Origin: PCC-7336 sp039817825
GTDB taxonomy: Bacteria > Cyanobacteriota > Cyanobacteriia > Thermostichales > PCC-7336
Length of the DNA: 64,000 nucleotides
NCBI GenBank assembly: GCA_039817825.1
Contig: JBCBVA010000005.1
Span: 1-64,000 of the forward strand
Direction: 5' to 3'
In this document: piece by piece, positions 53,310 through 62,812 of the stretch
Position numbering within the stretch: position 1 is the stretch's first letter
Layout: every line of letters starts with the position of its first letter
Position numbers and translations under genes: made by a program
Notes under the pieces: generated by a model
The model's input: the letters and a program-made list of their open reading frames with translations, nothing else
Database searches by the model: none
Told to the model about the DNA's origin: nothing

Positions 53310-54938
53310 TTAGTAGTCGAAGTCACCACCCATGCCGCCACCTGCTCCTGCCGCTTGTTTCTCGGGCTTGTCTACCACGATCGCCTCGGTGGTCAGCACC
53401 ATGGCTGCAATGGAAGCAGAGTTTTGTAGAGCGGAACGAGTCACCTTGGCAGGGTCAACGATACCGGCGTTGAACATGTTGACGTACTCGTTATTCTGAG
53501 CGTCGTAACCGGTTTCGAAGTCCTTCTCTTTGACGCGCTCCAGAACGATCGCGCCGTTCTGACCGGCGTTGTCAGCAATGCGGCGCAGGGGAGCACCCAA
53601 TGCGCGAGCCACCAACATGGCGCCGCTCAGCTCCTCACCAGACAGATTGGCAGTAGCCCAGGTCTCCAGACCAGGAGCCAGGTTGGCCAGGGTGGTACCG
53701 CCACCGGGAACAATGCCCTCTTCAACTGCCGCCTTAGTGGCGTTGATGGCATCTTCCAGACGCAGCTTGCGATCCTTCATCTCGGTTTCAGTCGCTGCAC
53801 CCACTTTGATGACCGCTACACCACCAGCCAACTTGGCCAGACGCTCTTGCAGCTTCTCTTGGTCGTAGTTGGATTCGGTCTCATCGATCTGACGGCGAAT
53901 CAACTCGCAGCGAGACTTAACGGCAGCCTCGTTACCTTCCGCCACGATGGTGGTGTTGTCCTTAGTGACAGTAATGCGACGAGCGGTACCGAACTGCTCT
54001 AGCTTTGCAGTATCCAACTTGAGGCCAGCATCTTCGGTGATCACGGTGCCACCGGTCAGTGTGGCAATGTCCTCTAGCATGGCCTTGCGGCGATCTCCGA
54101 ACCCAGGAGCCTTGACTGCGCAGATGTTGAGCACGCCGCGCAGACGATTGACAACCAACGTCGCCAGCGCTTCCTTCTCGATATCCTCTGCGATAATCAT
54201 CAGAGGCTTGCCGGTGCGAGCCACTTGCTCCAGGACGGGCACTAGATCTTGAACCAACGCGATCTTCTTGTCGGTGATCAAGATAAAGGGCTCTTCGAAT
54301 ACCGTCTCCATCCGCTCGGTATCGGTGGCGAAGTAAGGGGAAACGTAGCCCTTATCGAAGCGCATCCCTTCTGTGACTTCCAGCTCGGTGCTCATGGACT
54401 TGCCTTCTTCCAGGGAAATCACCCCTTCGCGGCCCACTTTGTCCATGGCTTCGGCAATCATGCCGCCGACTTCGTCGTCGTTACCAGCAGAGATGGTAGC
54501 CACTTGCGCGATGGCGGTGGAGTCTTCCACAGGACGAGCCTTACCAGCAATCTGCTCCACCAAGTATGCAGTTGCCTTCTCGATGCCCTTCTTGAGGGAG
54601 ATGGGGTTGCTGCCTGCTGCTACATTGCGCAGACCTTCTTTCACCATGGCTTGAGCCAGTACGGTCGCGGTGGTGGTGCCGTCGCCTGCAGCGTCGTTGG
54701 TCTTGGAGGCCGCTTGGCGAATCAAAGATACGCCGGTGTTTTCGATGTGGTCTTCTAGCTCGATCTCTTTAGCGATGGTGACACCATCGTTGATGATTTG
54801 AGGTGCGCCGAACTTCTTCTCCAGAACAACGTTGCGGCCCTTGGGACCGAGGGTAACGGCAACGGATTCTGCCAGAATATCGATACCCGTTTCGAGAGCT
54901 CGGCGGGCGTCTTCGTTGAAAATAATGGACTTAGCCAT
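53310..54938 (-). CDS. groL: Chaperonin GroEL
   Basis: GroEL forms the double-ring chaperonin that folds proteins with GroES and ATP. The 542-residue protein has VTLGPKGRNVVLEKKFG and the ATPase loop NDAAGDGTTTATVLAQAM, the GIVPGGGTTL segment, and the Gly/Met-rich C-terminal tail AGGGMGGDFDY. It follows groES in the same operon, as expected for GroEL1 of cyanobacteria (a second, unlinked groEL is common). Expression should be under CIRCE control. The groES-groEL gap of 201 bp contains an unusual tandem repeat. Confidence 0.99.
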   Translation of the reverse strand: MAKSIIFNEDARRALETGIDILAESVAVTLGPKGRNVVLEKKFGAPQIINDGVTIAKEIELEDHIENTGVSLIRQAASKTNDAAGDGTTTATVLAQAMVKEGLRNVAAGSNPISLKKGIEKATAYLVEQIAGKARPVEDSTAIAQVATISAGNDDEVGGMIAEAMDKVGREGVISLEEGKSMSTELEVTEGMRFDKGYVSPYFATDTERMETVFEEPFILITDKKIALVQDLVPVLEQVARTGKPLMIIAEDIEKEALATLVVNRLRGVLNICAVKAPGFGDRRKAMLEDIATLTGGTVITEDAGLKLDTAKLEQFGTARRITVTKDNTTIVAEGNEAAVKSRCELIRRQIDETESNYDQEKLQERLAKLAGGVAVIKVGAATETEMKDRKLRLEDAINATKAAVEEGIVPGGGTTLANLAPGLETWATANLSGEELSGAMLVARALGAPLRRIADNAGQNGAIVLERVKEKDFETGYDAQNNEYVNMFNAGIVDPAKVTRSALQNSASIAAMVLTTEAIVVDKPEKQAAGAGGGMGGDFDY

Positions 54939-55053
54939 GTGTCAATGCCTTGTGTGACTCTAAAGAAAAGAAATGCATGAATGGAATTCTGGCAAGCCAG
55001 CAGAACTAACAACCCTGTGGCAGCCTCTTCATGTCTGCTAGTTGATATCCAAT

Positions 55054-55144
55054 ACCAGCCAATACTGGTTGCCAGTCAGAACCAGGTGCCGATCGATACC
55101 TGGTACCGGTTAATATTTGGTACCTGTTAATACTTGGTACTAGT
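55054..55144 (-). repeat. Tandem and inverted repeats in the groES-groEL gap
   Basis: A 17-bp unit TGGTACC(G/T)GTTAATA(T/C)T is repeated (55101-55117, 55118-55134) with a partial third copy ending in the groES stop codon (55135-55144). Just before it, an ACCAGGT/ACCTGGT inverted repeat (55081-55087 with 55098-55104) could form a hairpin, and an earlier ACCAG..CTGGT repeat lies at about 55054-55069. Confidence 0.85.
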
Positions 55145-55451
55145 CAACGATCGCCAGAATGTCGCGCTCGGCCAGCAGAACGTATTCCTCGTCGCTCAAC
55201 TTAACCTCGGTACCGGCGTACTTGGAGTACAAAACCTTGTCGCCCACGTTCACTTCCAGAGCAACTAGCGCACCGTCGTCGTTGCGCTTGCCAGGGCCGA
55301 CAGCGACAATCTCGCCCACCTGAGGCTTCTCTTTGGCGGCGTCGGGTAGGTAAATACCGCCAGCGGTTTTCTCATCGCTGCTAGCAATTTTAATGAAGAC
55401 GCGATCGCCCAGGGGCTTCAGGGAAGATGCGTTCAGAGTTAGTGTTGGCAT
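55140..55451 (-). CDS. groS: Co-chaperonin GroES
   Basis: GroES caps the GroEL ring. The 103-residue protein has the family start LKPLGDRVFIKIASSDEKTAGGIYLPDAAKEKPQVGEIVAVGPGK and the mobile loop with TAGGIYLP. The tail is VLLAERDILAIVD. A clear ribosome-binding site (AAGGAG) precedes it. It is the first gene of the groESL operon and has a CIRCE operator upstream. Confidence 0.98.
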   Translation of the reverse strand: MPTLTLNASSLKPLGDRVFIKIASSDEKTAGGIYLPDAAKEKPQVGEIVAVGPGKRNDDGALVALEVNVGDKVLYSKYAGTEVKLSDEEYVLLAERDILAIVD

Positions 55452-55886
55452 AGGAGTTCTCCTTCGCGGTTAGATGCGAAGTGTGGAAACGTCAGTACGA
55501 GCACAATTCGCCGAGCGAACGGAGCTTTAGCACTCTCGCCCGTCGAGTGCTAGTTTACCAGTGGCGATTTTTGGGTGACAACCAGACTGGGGCGGCTGCT
55601 TCCCCTACTGGGCGGTAGTAGTAACCGAACTTTGCGGGTAGATTCTAGACGCAATGCACGAGCATGCAGTCGCTCGCTACGCTGAAATCAAGGGTCTAAA
55701 GTTTAAAGTATTTTCAGGTTTTGTTCGGTAATAGAGGGCTGTCTGGGACTAGATGTCGCTTAGCCAGTTGTTTCGGTAATCGCCCTGACGACGAACACAC
55801 TAGAACCCACTCTAGATCGAGTGTTCTAAGGCGAAACCACAATACACTGGGAAAGCAAAATCGGTTAGCTCTGGCTCTCACCATCC
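55452..55886. other. Divergent groES/mfd intergenic region
   Basis: This 435-bp gap holds CIRCE (55527-55553), the groES leader and the mfd promoter. The middle (55560-55720) is featureless to my eye; no gene. Confidence 0.6.
55527..55553. promoter_or_regulatory. CIRCE operator upstream of groES
   Basis: TTAGCACTC, nine bases, GAGTGCTAG. It matches the CIRCE consensus TTAGCACTC-N9-GAGTGCTAA with one mismatch at the last base. HrcA repressor would bind here and release it on heat shock. It sits 76 bp upstream of the groES start and 334 bp from mfd on the other side. Confidence 0.96.
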
Positions 55887-58800
55887 ATGTCTTTTCAACC
55901 CATCGTGCGCGCAATGGGGCAGCTGCCCATTGCAGAAGATCTCCGCTCCAAGCTATCTGACCGGAGCGAGTTGGCATTGTGCGGTGTGGGACGCATCCCC
56001 AAAGGACTGGTAACCTCAGCCCTCTTACAAACTAGCGATCGACAAGCTAGCGAGAGGCAATCTAGCGATCGCCCTCTTTTAGTCATCACAGCCACCTTGG
56101 AAGAAGCCGGTCGGTGGTCGACTCAGCTAGAGGCAATGGGATGGACTACGGTCCACTTCTACCCCACAACCGAGACCTCTCCATACGAACCCTTTGACTC
56201 CGAAGACGAGATTATCTGGGGACAGCTGCAGATACTAACCGATCTGGCTACCAAATCCCCAGCAGATCTAAGCAGTACGGCGATCGTGGCCACCGAACGA
56301 GCGCTGCAGCCCCATCTTCCCCCGCCCGAGACATTCCGAGATTTCTGCGTCCGTCTTCAAACTGGAGACTCCCTCACCATCAAACAACTGAGCACACATT
56401 TGACTCGCCTAGGCTACGAGCGCGTCACTCTGGTGGAAAAAGAAGGGCAGTGGAGCCGCCGCGGCGACATTATTGACATCTATCCCATCTCTACCGAGTG
56501 GCCCGTCCGCCTGGAATTTTTCGGAGACGAGCTGGAAAAAATTCGCGAATTCGATCCCGCCACCCAGCGATCGCAAGACACTCTCTCCTCTATCGCCCTC
56601 ACCCCCACCAGCTTTACCCCAATTCTGTTGCCGGTCTTGCAGGACAATGCCGACATTCACGAAGATATTGAAGCGCTGGTCACGGCAGAGGCCCCCCCTC
56701 AAGGGCTGCGTCGATTCCTAGGGTTGGTATACGAACGGCCCGCTAGTTTGGCTGATTACCTACCAAGCAATGCCGCGATCGCCATCGACGAACCCGATCA
56801 ATGCAGTGCCCACGCCCAACAGTGGGTGGACCACGTGGATGAGCAGTGGCATGCAGTACGGGAACAGCAGCCCTATCTGGATAAAATTCACCGCTCCTTC
56901 TCTGACTGCACGGCAACGCTGGAGAAGCGCGATCGGCTCCTCCTGTCTGAGCTAGTCACAGACGAGGGCGGTCTGGATTTAGCCGGCAAATCGTTAGCCT
57001 CCATTCCCCATCAGTTTGGAGCCTTAGCCAAAACGATTCGAGACGAACTCAAACGCCATAACCGCCCATGGATTGTCTCGGCCCAGCCCTCCCGATCTGC
57101 GGCCTTACTGCAAGAGCACGATTGTCCCGCGCAATATGTCCCCAACCCCAATGATGTTCCGGCGATCGACAAGCTGGGCAACCAACAGGTGCCCGTCGCC
57201 CTGAAATATTCGGGGCTAGCTGAAGTGCAGGGATTTGTCCTCCCGACCTTCCGCACCTTGCTGGTCACCGATCGCGAGTTTTTCGGCCAGCAGTCCCTCT
57301 CCACCCCCACCTACATCCGCAAGCGCCGCCGCGCCGTCTCCAAAACCGTCGACCCCAACCAGCTCAAACCGGGAGACTTTGTCGTCCACAAAAACCACGG
57401 CATCGGCAAGTTCCTCAAACTCGAAAGCCTCACCCTCAACAACGAAACCCGCGAATATCTGGCCATTAAGTACGCCGACGGAGTGCTGCGAGTGGCTGCC
57501 GACCAGCTCAACACCCTCTCCCGCTTCCGCTCCACGGGCGGCAAAAGTCCCACGCTGCACAAGATGCAGGGCAAAGTGTGGGAGAAAACCAAAAACAAAG
57601 TTCGCAAAGCCATTCAGAAGGTGGCCTTCGACCTGCTGGAGTTATATGCCAAGCGGGCCGAACAGAAAGGATTTTCTTATCCCACAGATTCCCCCTGGCA
57701 ACAGGAGATGGAAGACTCCTTCCCCTATCAGCCCACACCCGACCAGCTCAAAGCCACCCAGGACGTGAAGCAGGACATGGAGAGCGATCGCCCCATGGAT
57801 CGCCTAGTGTGCGGAGATGTGGGCTTTGGCAAAACCGAAGTCGCCATCCGATCTATCTTCAAGGCTGTCACCTCCGGCAAACAGACCGCCTTGCTGGCCC
57901 CCACCACCATCCTGGCTCAGCAGCACTATCACACCATCCGCGAGCGCTTTGCCCCTTACCCAATGGAAATTGGCCTGCTCAACCGCTTCCGCACCGCAGG
58001 AGAGCGGAAAGAGATTCAGCAACGCTTGGCCACCGGAGAGCTAGATATCGTCATCGGTACCCACCAACTGTTGGGCAAAGCCGTGAAGTTTAAAGACCTC
58101 GGCCTGTTGGTAGTGGACGAAGAACAGCGATTCGGCGTGAACCAGAAGGAAAAAATCAAAACCCTCAAAACCCAAGTGGACGTCCTCACCCTGTCCGCCA
58201 CCCCCATCCCCCGCACCCTCTACATGTCCCTCTCTGGCGTGCGGGAAATGAGTCTAATTACGACACCACCTCCGTCGCGCCGCCCGATCAAAACCCACCT
58301 GTCCCCCTACGATCCGGAGAAAGTCCATGCGGCCATCCGCCAAGAACTCGATCGCGGTGGCCAAATTTTCTATGTCGTCACCCGCGTCGAAGGAATCGAG
58401 GAAGTAGCTGCTCGCCTGCGACTAATGATTCCCAGCCTCAGAATCGCGATCGCCCACGGTCAAATGGCAGAGGGGGAACTGGAAGCCACCATGATCGCGT
58501 TCAACAACGGCGAAGCCGACTTGCTGGTCTGTACCACCATCATCGAATCCGGTTTAGATATTCCGCGAGTCAACACCATTTTGGTGGAGAATGCCGAGCG
58601 CTTTGGTCTATCCCAGCTTTACCAACTCCGAGGTCGCGTCGGACGAGCAGGTATTCAAGCTCATGCTTGGCTGTTTTATCGTAAAGCCAGCAAACTCACG
58701 GACGATGCTCGCAAACGCTTACGGGCCATTCAAGAGTTCACCCAACTGGGATCTGGTTATCAATTGGCCATGCGAGATATGGAAATTCGTGGTGTCGGAA

Positions 58801-59381
58801 ACTTACTGGGAGCACAGCAATCCGGCCAGATGAACGCCATTGGCTTCGATCTGTATATGGACATGCTGAACGAGGCGATTGCTAAAATTCGCGGTCAAGA
58901 AATCCCCACCGTGGACGACACTCAGGTGGATCTGAACCTAACGGCCATGATTCCCGAAAAGTACATCTCTGACCCCGATATGAAGATGTCCGCCTATCGC
59001 CAGGTCGCTGCCGCCAGCTCGCGGGTGGAACTGAAAGGTATTGCAGTAGATTGGAGCGATCGCTTCGGAACCCTGCCCAAACCAGTAGAGGAACTGCTGC
59101 GGGTAATGGAATTGAAGTATGTCGCCAAATCTCTAGGTTTCTCCCGCGTCAAACCGGTCGATGCCCACGTCATCCTCGAAACTCCAATGGAGGAGCCTGC
59201 ATGGGATCGACTTAAAACCGCACTACCCACTCATCTGCAGCCTCGCTTTGTCTATCAGCCCGGCAAAGTGACGATACGAGGCCTAGGGACAATGCCCACC
59301 GGCCAGCAACTGGAATTTCTCATCCAATGGCTGGACAAGATGAGTACAGCGGTAGGCGAACCTGTTGCAACCGTAAACTAA
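55887..59381 (+). CDS. mfd: Transcription-repair coupling factor Mfd
   Basis: Mfd removes RNA polymerase stalled at DNA damage and recruits UvrA. The 1164-residue protein has the N-terminal UvrB-homology region (ATLEEAGRWSTQLEAMGW and FYPTTETSPYE), the RNA polymerase-interaction domain (KPGDFVVHKNHGIGKF, about 490-510), and the RecG-like translocase with Walker A GDVGFGKT (643-650), DEEQRFG, the SATPIPRTL motif III and TTIIESGLDIPRVNT. The C-terminal TRCF domain follows. A Ser/Arg/Asp-rich stretch near residues 50-62 (TSDRQASERQSSDRP) is a small low-complexity insert coded by near-repeated CTAGCGATCG units. Confidence 0.97.
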   Translation: MSFQPIVRAMGQLPIAEDLRSKLSDRSELALCGVGRIPKGLVTSALLQTSDRQASERQSSDRPLLVITATLEEAGRWSTQLEAMGWTTVHFYPTTETSPYEPFDSEDEIIWGQLQILTDLATKSPADLSSTAIVATERALQPHLPPPETFRDFCVRLQTGDSLTIKQLSTHLTRLGYERVTLVEKEGQWSRRGDIIDIYPISTEWPVRLEFFGDELEKIREFDPATQRSQDTLSSIALTPTSFTPILLPVLQDNADIHEDIEALVTAEAPPQGLRRFLGLVYERPASLADYLPSNAAIAIDEPDQCSAHAQQWVDHVDEQWHAVREQQPYLDKIHRSFSDCTATLEKRDRLLLSELVTDEGGLDLAGKSLASIPHQFGALAKTIRDELKRHNRPWIVSAQPSRSAALLQEHDCPAQYVPNPNDVPAIDKLGNQQVPVALKYSGLAEVQGFVLPTFRTLLVTDREFFGQQSLSTPTYIRKRRRAVSKTVDPNQLKPGDFVVHKNHGIGKFLKLESLTLNNETREYLAIKYADGVLRVAADQLNTLSRFRSTGGKSPTLHKMQGKVWEKTKNKVRKAIQKVAFDLLELYAKRAEQKGFSYPTDSPWQQEMEDSFPYQPTPDQLKATQDVKQDMESDRPMDRLVCGDVGFGKTEVAIRSIFKAVTSGKQTALLAPTTILAQQHYHTIRERFAPYPMEIGLLNRFRTAGERKEIQQRLATGELDIVIGTHQLLGKAVKFKDLGLLVVDEEQRFGVNQKEKIKTLKTQVDVLTLSATPIPRTLYMSLSGVREMSLITTPPPSRRPIKTHLSPYDPEKVHAAIRQELDRGGQIFYVVTRVEGIEEVAARLRLMIPSLRIAIAHGQMAEGELEATMIAFNNGEADLLVCTTIIESGLDIPRVNTILVENAERFGLSQLYQLRGRVGRAGIQAHAWLFYRKASKLTDDARKRLRAIQEFTQLGSGYQLAMRDMEIRGVGNLLGAQQSGQMNAIGFDLYMDMLNEAIAKIRGQEIPTVDDTQVDLNLTAMIPEKYISDPDMKMSAYRQVAAASSRVELKGIAVDWSDRFGTLPKPVEELLRVMELKYVAKSLGFSRVKPVDAHVILETPMEEPAWDRLKTALPTHLQPRFVYQPGKVTIRGLGTMPTGQQLEFLIQWLDKMSTAVGEPVATVN

Positions 59382-59523
59382 TGTCTTGTTAGGCTTGCAT
59401 TTTGGGATGCTATTTGTTGACTGTGCAGTAAGCCTTGGGGAGTCAAAACGGCATTGGGTGTGCTCGCAGATTGATAGAAACACCCCTCTCAAGCGCGAGC
59501 TCTCGAACGAATCGGGTCAGCTC

Positions 59524-60447
59524 CTAAGCAGGAAATACCGCTGAAATAACGGCTCCGGGCTCGATATCAGCCAGCTTGCCAGATTTCGACTGCACCGCTC
59601 TGAAAGGGCCGTCTGCCGGCAAGCGGCGGGTAGGCTTCCGCTCTCCAAACAAAGCCACAACCGGAGTCTGAGCGGCCACTGCGAGTTGCATGGCTGCACT
59701 GTCAGGACAGACGACTAACGTTGCTCCGGCGATCGCTGCAGCCAACTGGCCAACATTGTCCGGTTTCATTACTGCCACATCAGACAATTCAGCTTGAACC
59801 GATGCAGCACCCTTTCCATCTTCCACCACCACTACCGGTAATTCAGGCCGCTTCTCGCGGAATATTCGAACGATGCTCGCCCATTTTTCAACCGGATACT
59901 CACCATCCCCCGGGCAAAGGAGAAAGTAATCAGAGTCTTTTTGTCCCAAGACAGCGGTACGAGTCTCTTCAGCCCAAGCCAGATCGCCTTTCTTGAAGCG
60001 AACTTGGGGAATGTGAGACTGGGGACGAATGGAAAATGCCTGCAGCAAGTCGCAATACATGTCAGCCGCATACTGCTCGGACCGACGCTTGACCGTGTCG
60101 GTCAAGAAGACATTGGCGCTACCGCTGTACCCGACTCGCTTGGGAATACCGGATAACCAGATGAAAAACCGGAGAAACGCATCGTCGCTCAGAGCAACGA
60201 CAGCATCGTAGTAGGCGTCTCGCATCTGCCCCAGCAAGTTGCCCAAATCTGCCAAACTGAGGGACTCTTGAAAGTCAAACGGAATGACAGTGTCTACGGA
60301 GGGACAAACCCGATAGGCGTCTAGCCCCTTTCTCTCAGCGATCGCGTGAATTTGAGCATCGGGATAGGTATCTCGCAGCGCCTGTAAGGTGGGGAAAAAC
60401 AACACCTGATCGCTAACGTCGCCGGGAACCAGTGCAAGGATGCGCAT
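59524..60447 (-). CDS. Family 9 glycosyltransferase (heptosyltransferase-like)
   Basis: GT9 enzymes add sugars (often heptose) to LPS core or other glycans, with a GT-B fold. The 307-residue protein starts with RILALVPGDVSDQVLFFPTLQAL (family N-terminal strand) and has AEERKGLDAY-like first-domain features. The second domain has the nucleotide-sugar loop LLCPGDGEYPVEKWASIV and the end motif VVCPDSAAMQLAVAAQTPVVALFG, typical of GT9. The start was set at the Met of MRILALVPG; a longer frame upstream has no matching residues. No clustered LPS genes surround it, but a GT2 and an LptC-like gene exist elsewhere in the window. Confidence 0.85.
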   Translation of the reverse strand: MRILALVPGDVSDQVLFFPTLQALRDTYPDAQIHAIAERKGLDAYRVCPSVDTVIPFDFQESLSLADLGNLLGQMRDAYYDAVVALSDDAFLRFFIWLSGIPKRVGYSGSANVFLTDTVKRRSEQYAADMYCDLLQAFSIRPQSHIPQVRFKKGDLAWAEETRTAVLGQKDSDYFLLCPGDGEYPVEKWASIVRIFREKRPELPVVVVEDGKGAASVQAELSDVAVMKPDNVGQLAAAIAGATLVVCPDSAAMQLAVAAQTPVVALFGERKPTRRLPADGPFRAVQSKSGKLADIEPGAVISAVFPA

Positions 60448-60727
60448 TCTTAGCCTGCCAACTAGCCAACCGCTCCCCATTCTGCCACCCGATGAGCATA
60501 AATGCTTGAGTTTACGTCTCTCGCTAAGGGATCTTAAAGGTTCGATGCCTTCATAGCGCGTGGCTTGCAGGTTGCATTTTAGAGATCGCCGCTGGTTCGA
60601 CCCATGTTGAGGGCAAGAGAACACACCCTCAGAATCATCTAACGGTCACTGGCCGCTATGACCAATACACTAACGTCGTGCATGTTGGCGTATGTCGGCA
60701 TGTCAGCGAAGGTAACTTGAGGTGCAG

Positions 60728-61198
60728 ATGAAAGTGATTGTGCAGCGGGTGCTGTCATCGTCAGTCACCGTAAACGGCCAAATCATCAGTCACATCAATC
60801 GCGGCTTAAACCTGCTCATTGGTATTGCCGAGAGCGACACCAGTGCCGAAATTGACTGGATGGCGAACAAGATTCTCAATCTACGCGTGTTTCCTGCAGA
60901 CGAGGGTAACAGCAACTTTCAGTACAGCGTCCTCGACATCAGCGGCAGCATTCTTGCCATCAGTCAGTTCACCCTGTACGGAGATTGTCGCAAAGGGCGA
61001 CGCCCATCCTTTATTCGTTCAGCCGGCCCCGATCGCGCCGAACCTCTGTACTTGGAGTTTGTGACCAAACTACGTGAAAGCGGCCTGCAATTAGAAACAG
61101 GCCGCTTTGGGGCAGATATGAACGTTGATATTCTCAACGACGGACCAATAACACTCGTCATCGAGCGAGAATCCAGTGTTTCGGAGGGGAAAACATGA
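60728..61198 (+). CDS. dtd: D-aminoacyl-tRNA deacylase Dtd
   Basis: Dtd hydrolyses D-amino acids wrongly attached to tRNA. The 156-residue protein starts MKVIVQRVLSSSVTVNG. It has the catalytic SQFTLYGDCRKGRRPSF region and the C-terminal Gly-cisPro-type motif in ILNDGPITLVIE. The ATG at 60728 was preferred to a GTG two codons earlier because it gives the standard N-terminus. Divergent from the GT9 gene and convergent with rpaA. Confidence 0.95.
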   Translation: MKVIVQRVLSSSVTVNGQIISHINRGLNLLIGIAESDTSAEIDWMANKILNLRVFPADEGNSNFQYSVLDISGSILAISQFTLYGDCRKGRRPSFIRSAGPDRAEPLYLEFVTKLRESGLQLETGRFGADMNVDILNDGPITLVIERESSVSEGKT

Positions 61199-61245
61199 AT
61201 CGGAAACTGTCGCGCGTCTGGAATGCCCGCATGAGAACACTCAAT

Positions 61246-61983
61246 TTATGAAGCAGCCTCTTCCACTAGCTCGGCTTCGACAGAGTTAGGTAGCTCCAAG
61301 CAATAGCCAGCACCATAGACAGTTTTGATGAACTGAGGATGCCTGGGATCGGGCTCCAGCTTGGTCCGCAAGTGACGAATGTGAACCCGGATGGTTTCAA
61401 TATCATCATCAGGGTCGTAACCCCACACTTCTTTCAAAATCTCGCTGGGAGATACCGTTTGGCCGTGGCGCTGCATCAGGCAGTGCAGAAGCTCGAACTC
61501 GAGGTGAGTCAGTTTAACGGTATTACCGAACCAGACCGCTTCGAACCGTTCGGGAATTAACGTTAGCGGGCCGTAGCTCAAAATTTCGCTGTGTTTAGCA
61601 GCTTGAGGAATGCGATCGGTGCGACGCAATAATGCTCGTACACGTACCAGCAACTCCTGGATTTCAAACGGCTTGGTCAGGTAGTCGTCAGCGCCTGCGT
61701 TGAAGCCATCCACTTTGTTCTGCGTCTGACCTAGGGCCGTCAACATCAATAAAGGAATTTCGGCTGTGCGCTCATCGCGACGCAGTCGTTGACACACTGT
61801 AAATCCGTCGACCTTGGGAAGCATCAGATCGAGCACAATCATGTCTGGCAGCAATTGCAGCGCCAGCGCTTGACCCTTGATACCATCAGGGGCCTTGAAC
61901 ACCTCGTAACCTGCCAAATCAAGATTGACAGACACCAACTCCAGGATCGCCGGGTCGTCGTCGATTACTAAGACTCGGGGCAT
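61246..61983 (-). CDS. rpaA: Response regulator RpaA (OmpR family)
   Basis: RpaA is the master circadian output regulator of cyanobacteria, phosphorylated by SasA, and also affects phycobilisome coupling to photosystems. The receiver domain has IDDD (7-10) and phosphoacceptor Asp52 in IVLDLMLPKVDGFTVCQRLRRDE, followed by ADDYLTKPFE. The winged-helix effector has HSEILSYGPLTLIPERFE, LTHLEFELLHCLMQRHGQTVSPSEILKEVWGYDPDDDIETIRVHIRHLRTKLEPDP and KTVYGAGYCLELP, all highly conserved in RpaA. The partner kinase is not in the window. Confidence 0.95.
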   Translation of the reverse strand: MPRVLVIDDDPAILELVSVNLDLAGYEVFKAPDGIKGQALALQLLPDMIVLDLMLPKVDGFTVCQRLRRDERTAEIPLLMLTALGQTQNKVDGFNAGADDYLTKPFEIQELLVRVRALLRRTDRIPQAAKHSEILSYGPLTLIPERFEAVWFGNTVKLTHLEFELLHCLMQRHGQTVSPSEILKEVWGYDPDDDIETIRVHIRHLRTKLEPDPRHPQFIKTVYGAGYCLELPNSVEAELVEEAAS

Positions 61984-62812
61984 AAGAACTTGCCTATTGT
62001 TTAGGACAATTGATGAAACTATTCGAATCTGTTTTCATCTTAATAGATGTTTGGAAATCATACACATTAACTCGTGATTATGAGAGATGTTGCACCTCAG
62101 GCATAAAATCTCTTAACGCAATCCCCGAATACTGTGAATTGTCTAACAATTTCCGATCGCCACTATGCCTCAAAAGCCTGCGGGCAGTTTTACCGAAAAG
62201 TCTCTCGACACAAGAGCTAGAGCGTAAAGAGCAAGACCGACTCTGCCTGCAAAAGACGGCCCCAGGCATATCTTTTTACGAAGCCAATTTAAACGGTCAA
62301 TCTGGACTGATGGGGCTCAAGTTCTACGCCAGAATCCCATGTCAAGATTGTTTAGATTTTTGGAAATTGCATTTATAAATTCTTAAGATTTTGCCGTTAC
62401 AGGCTGATATATGCGAGAACAGCGACGACAGCTACCGCGTTTCATGGTTGGTCATATCGGTGACATGTCAAAGGTTCAGGCACGTGCGAGACATCTAAGC
62501 CTTGAGAACTGGGGAATCCCCTCAACTCGGTGTGGCACTGGCAAACAGTAACCAGAGTTCCTCAGGACAATGGGGTGCGGCCCTCGATAATGTGTCGCTG
62601 GGCAGCAAGTACGATCGACGACTTATGACCAGAAGGGGCAGGGGCAGCAAACTATCCAAGCTTCCTTGGCCATTTGTTTGACCTGAGTTCAATGCCCCTG
62701 ATGCTGCCGCTGTACTGTGGGGCTACTATCCCACTCAAATAGACCTGTCGAACTGCCGTTGTTTTACATCTGATTCAGCCACAGTGACGATCGAACAGTC
62801 TTTAGAGAACAG
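61984..62812. other. 829-bp region upstream of rpaA
   Basis: No convincing gene. A plus-strand frame at 62010-62378 has no family features and overlaps the expected rpaA leader, so it is left out. The first 150 bases beyond rpaA are AT-rich, fitting its promoter and 5' leader. The rest is featureless. Confidence 0.5.

Noticed and set aside
60480..60600. GGTTCGATGCC, resembling a tRNA T-loop
   Set aside because: No cloverleaf, D-stem, anticodon or acceptor stem could be fitted around it.
62010..62378. Plus-strand frame of 122 codons upstream of rpaA
   Set aside because: No signature, unusual residue composition with many Cys/Leu, and it overlaps the expected rpaA promoter and leader on the other strand.
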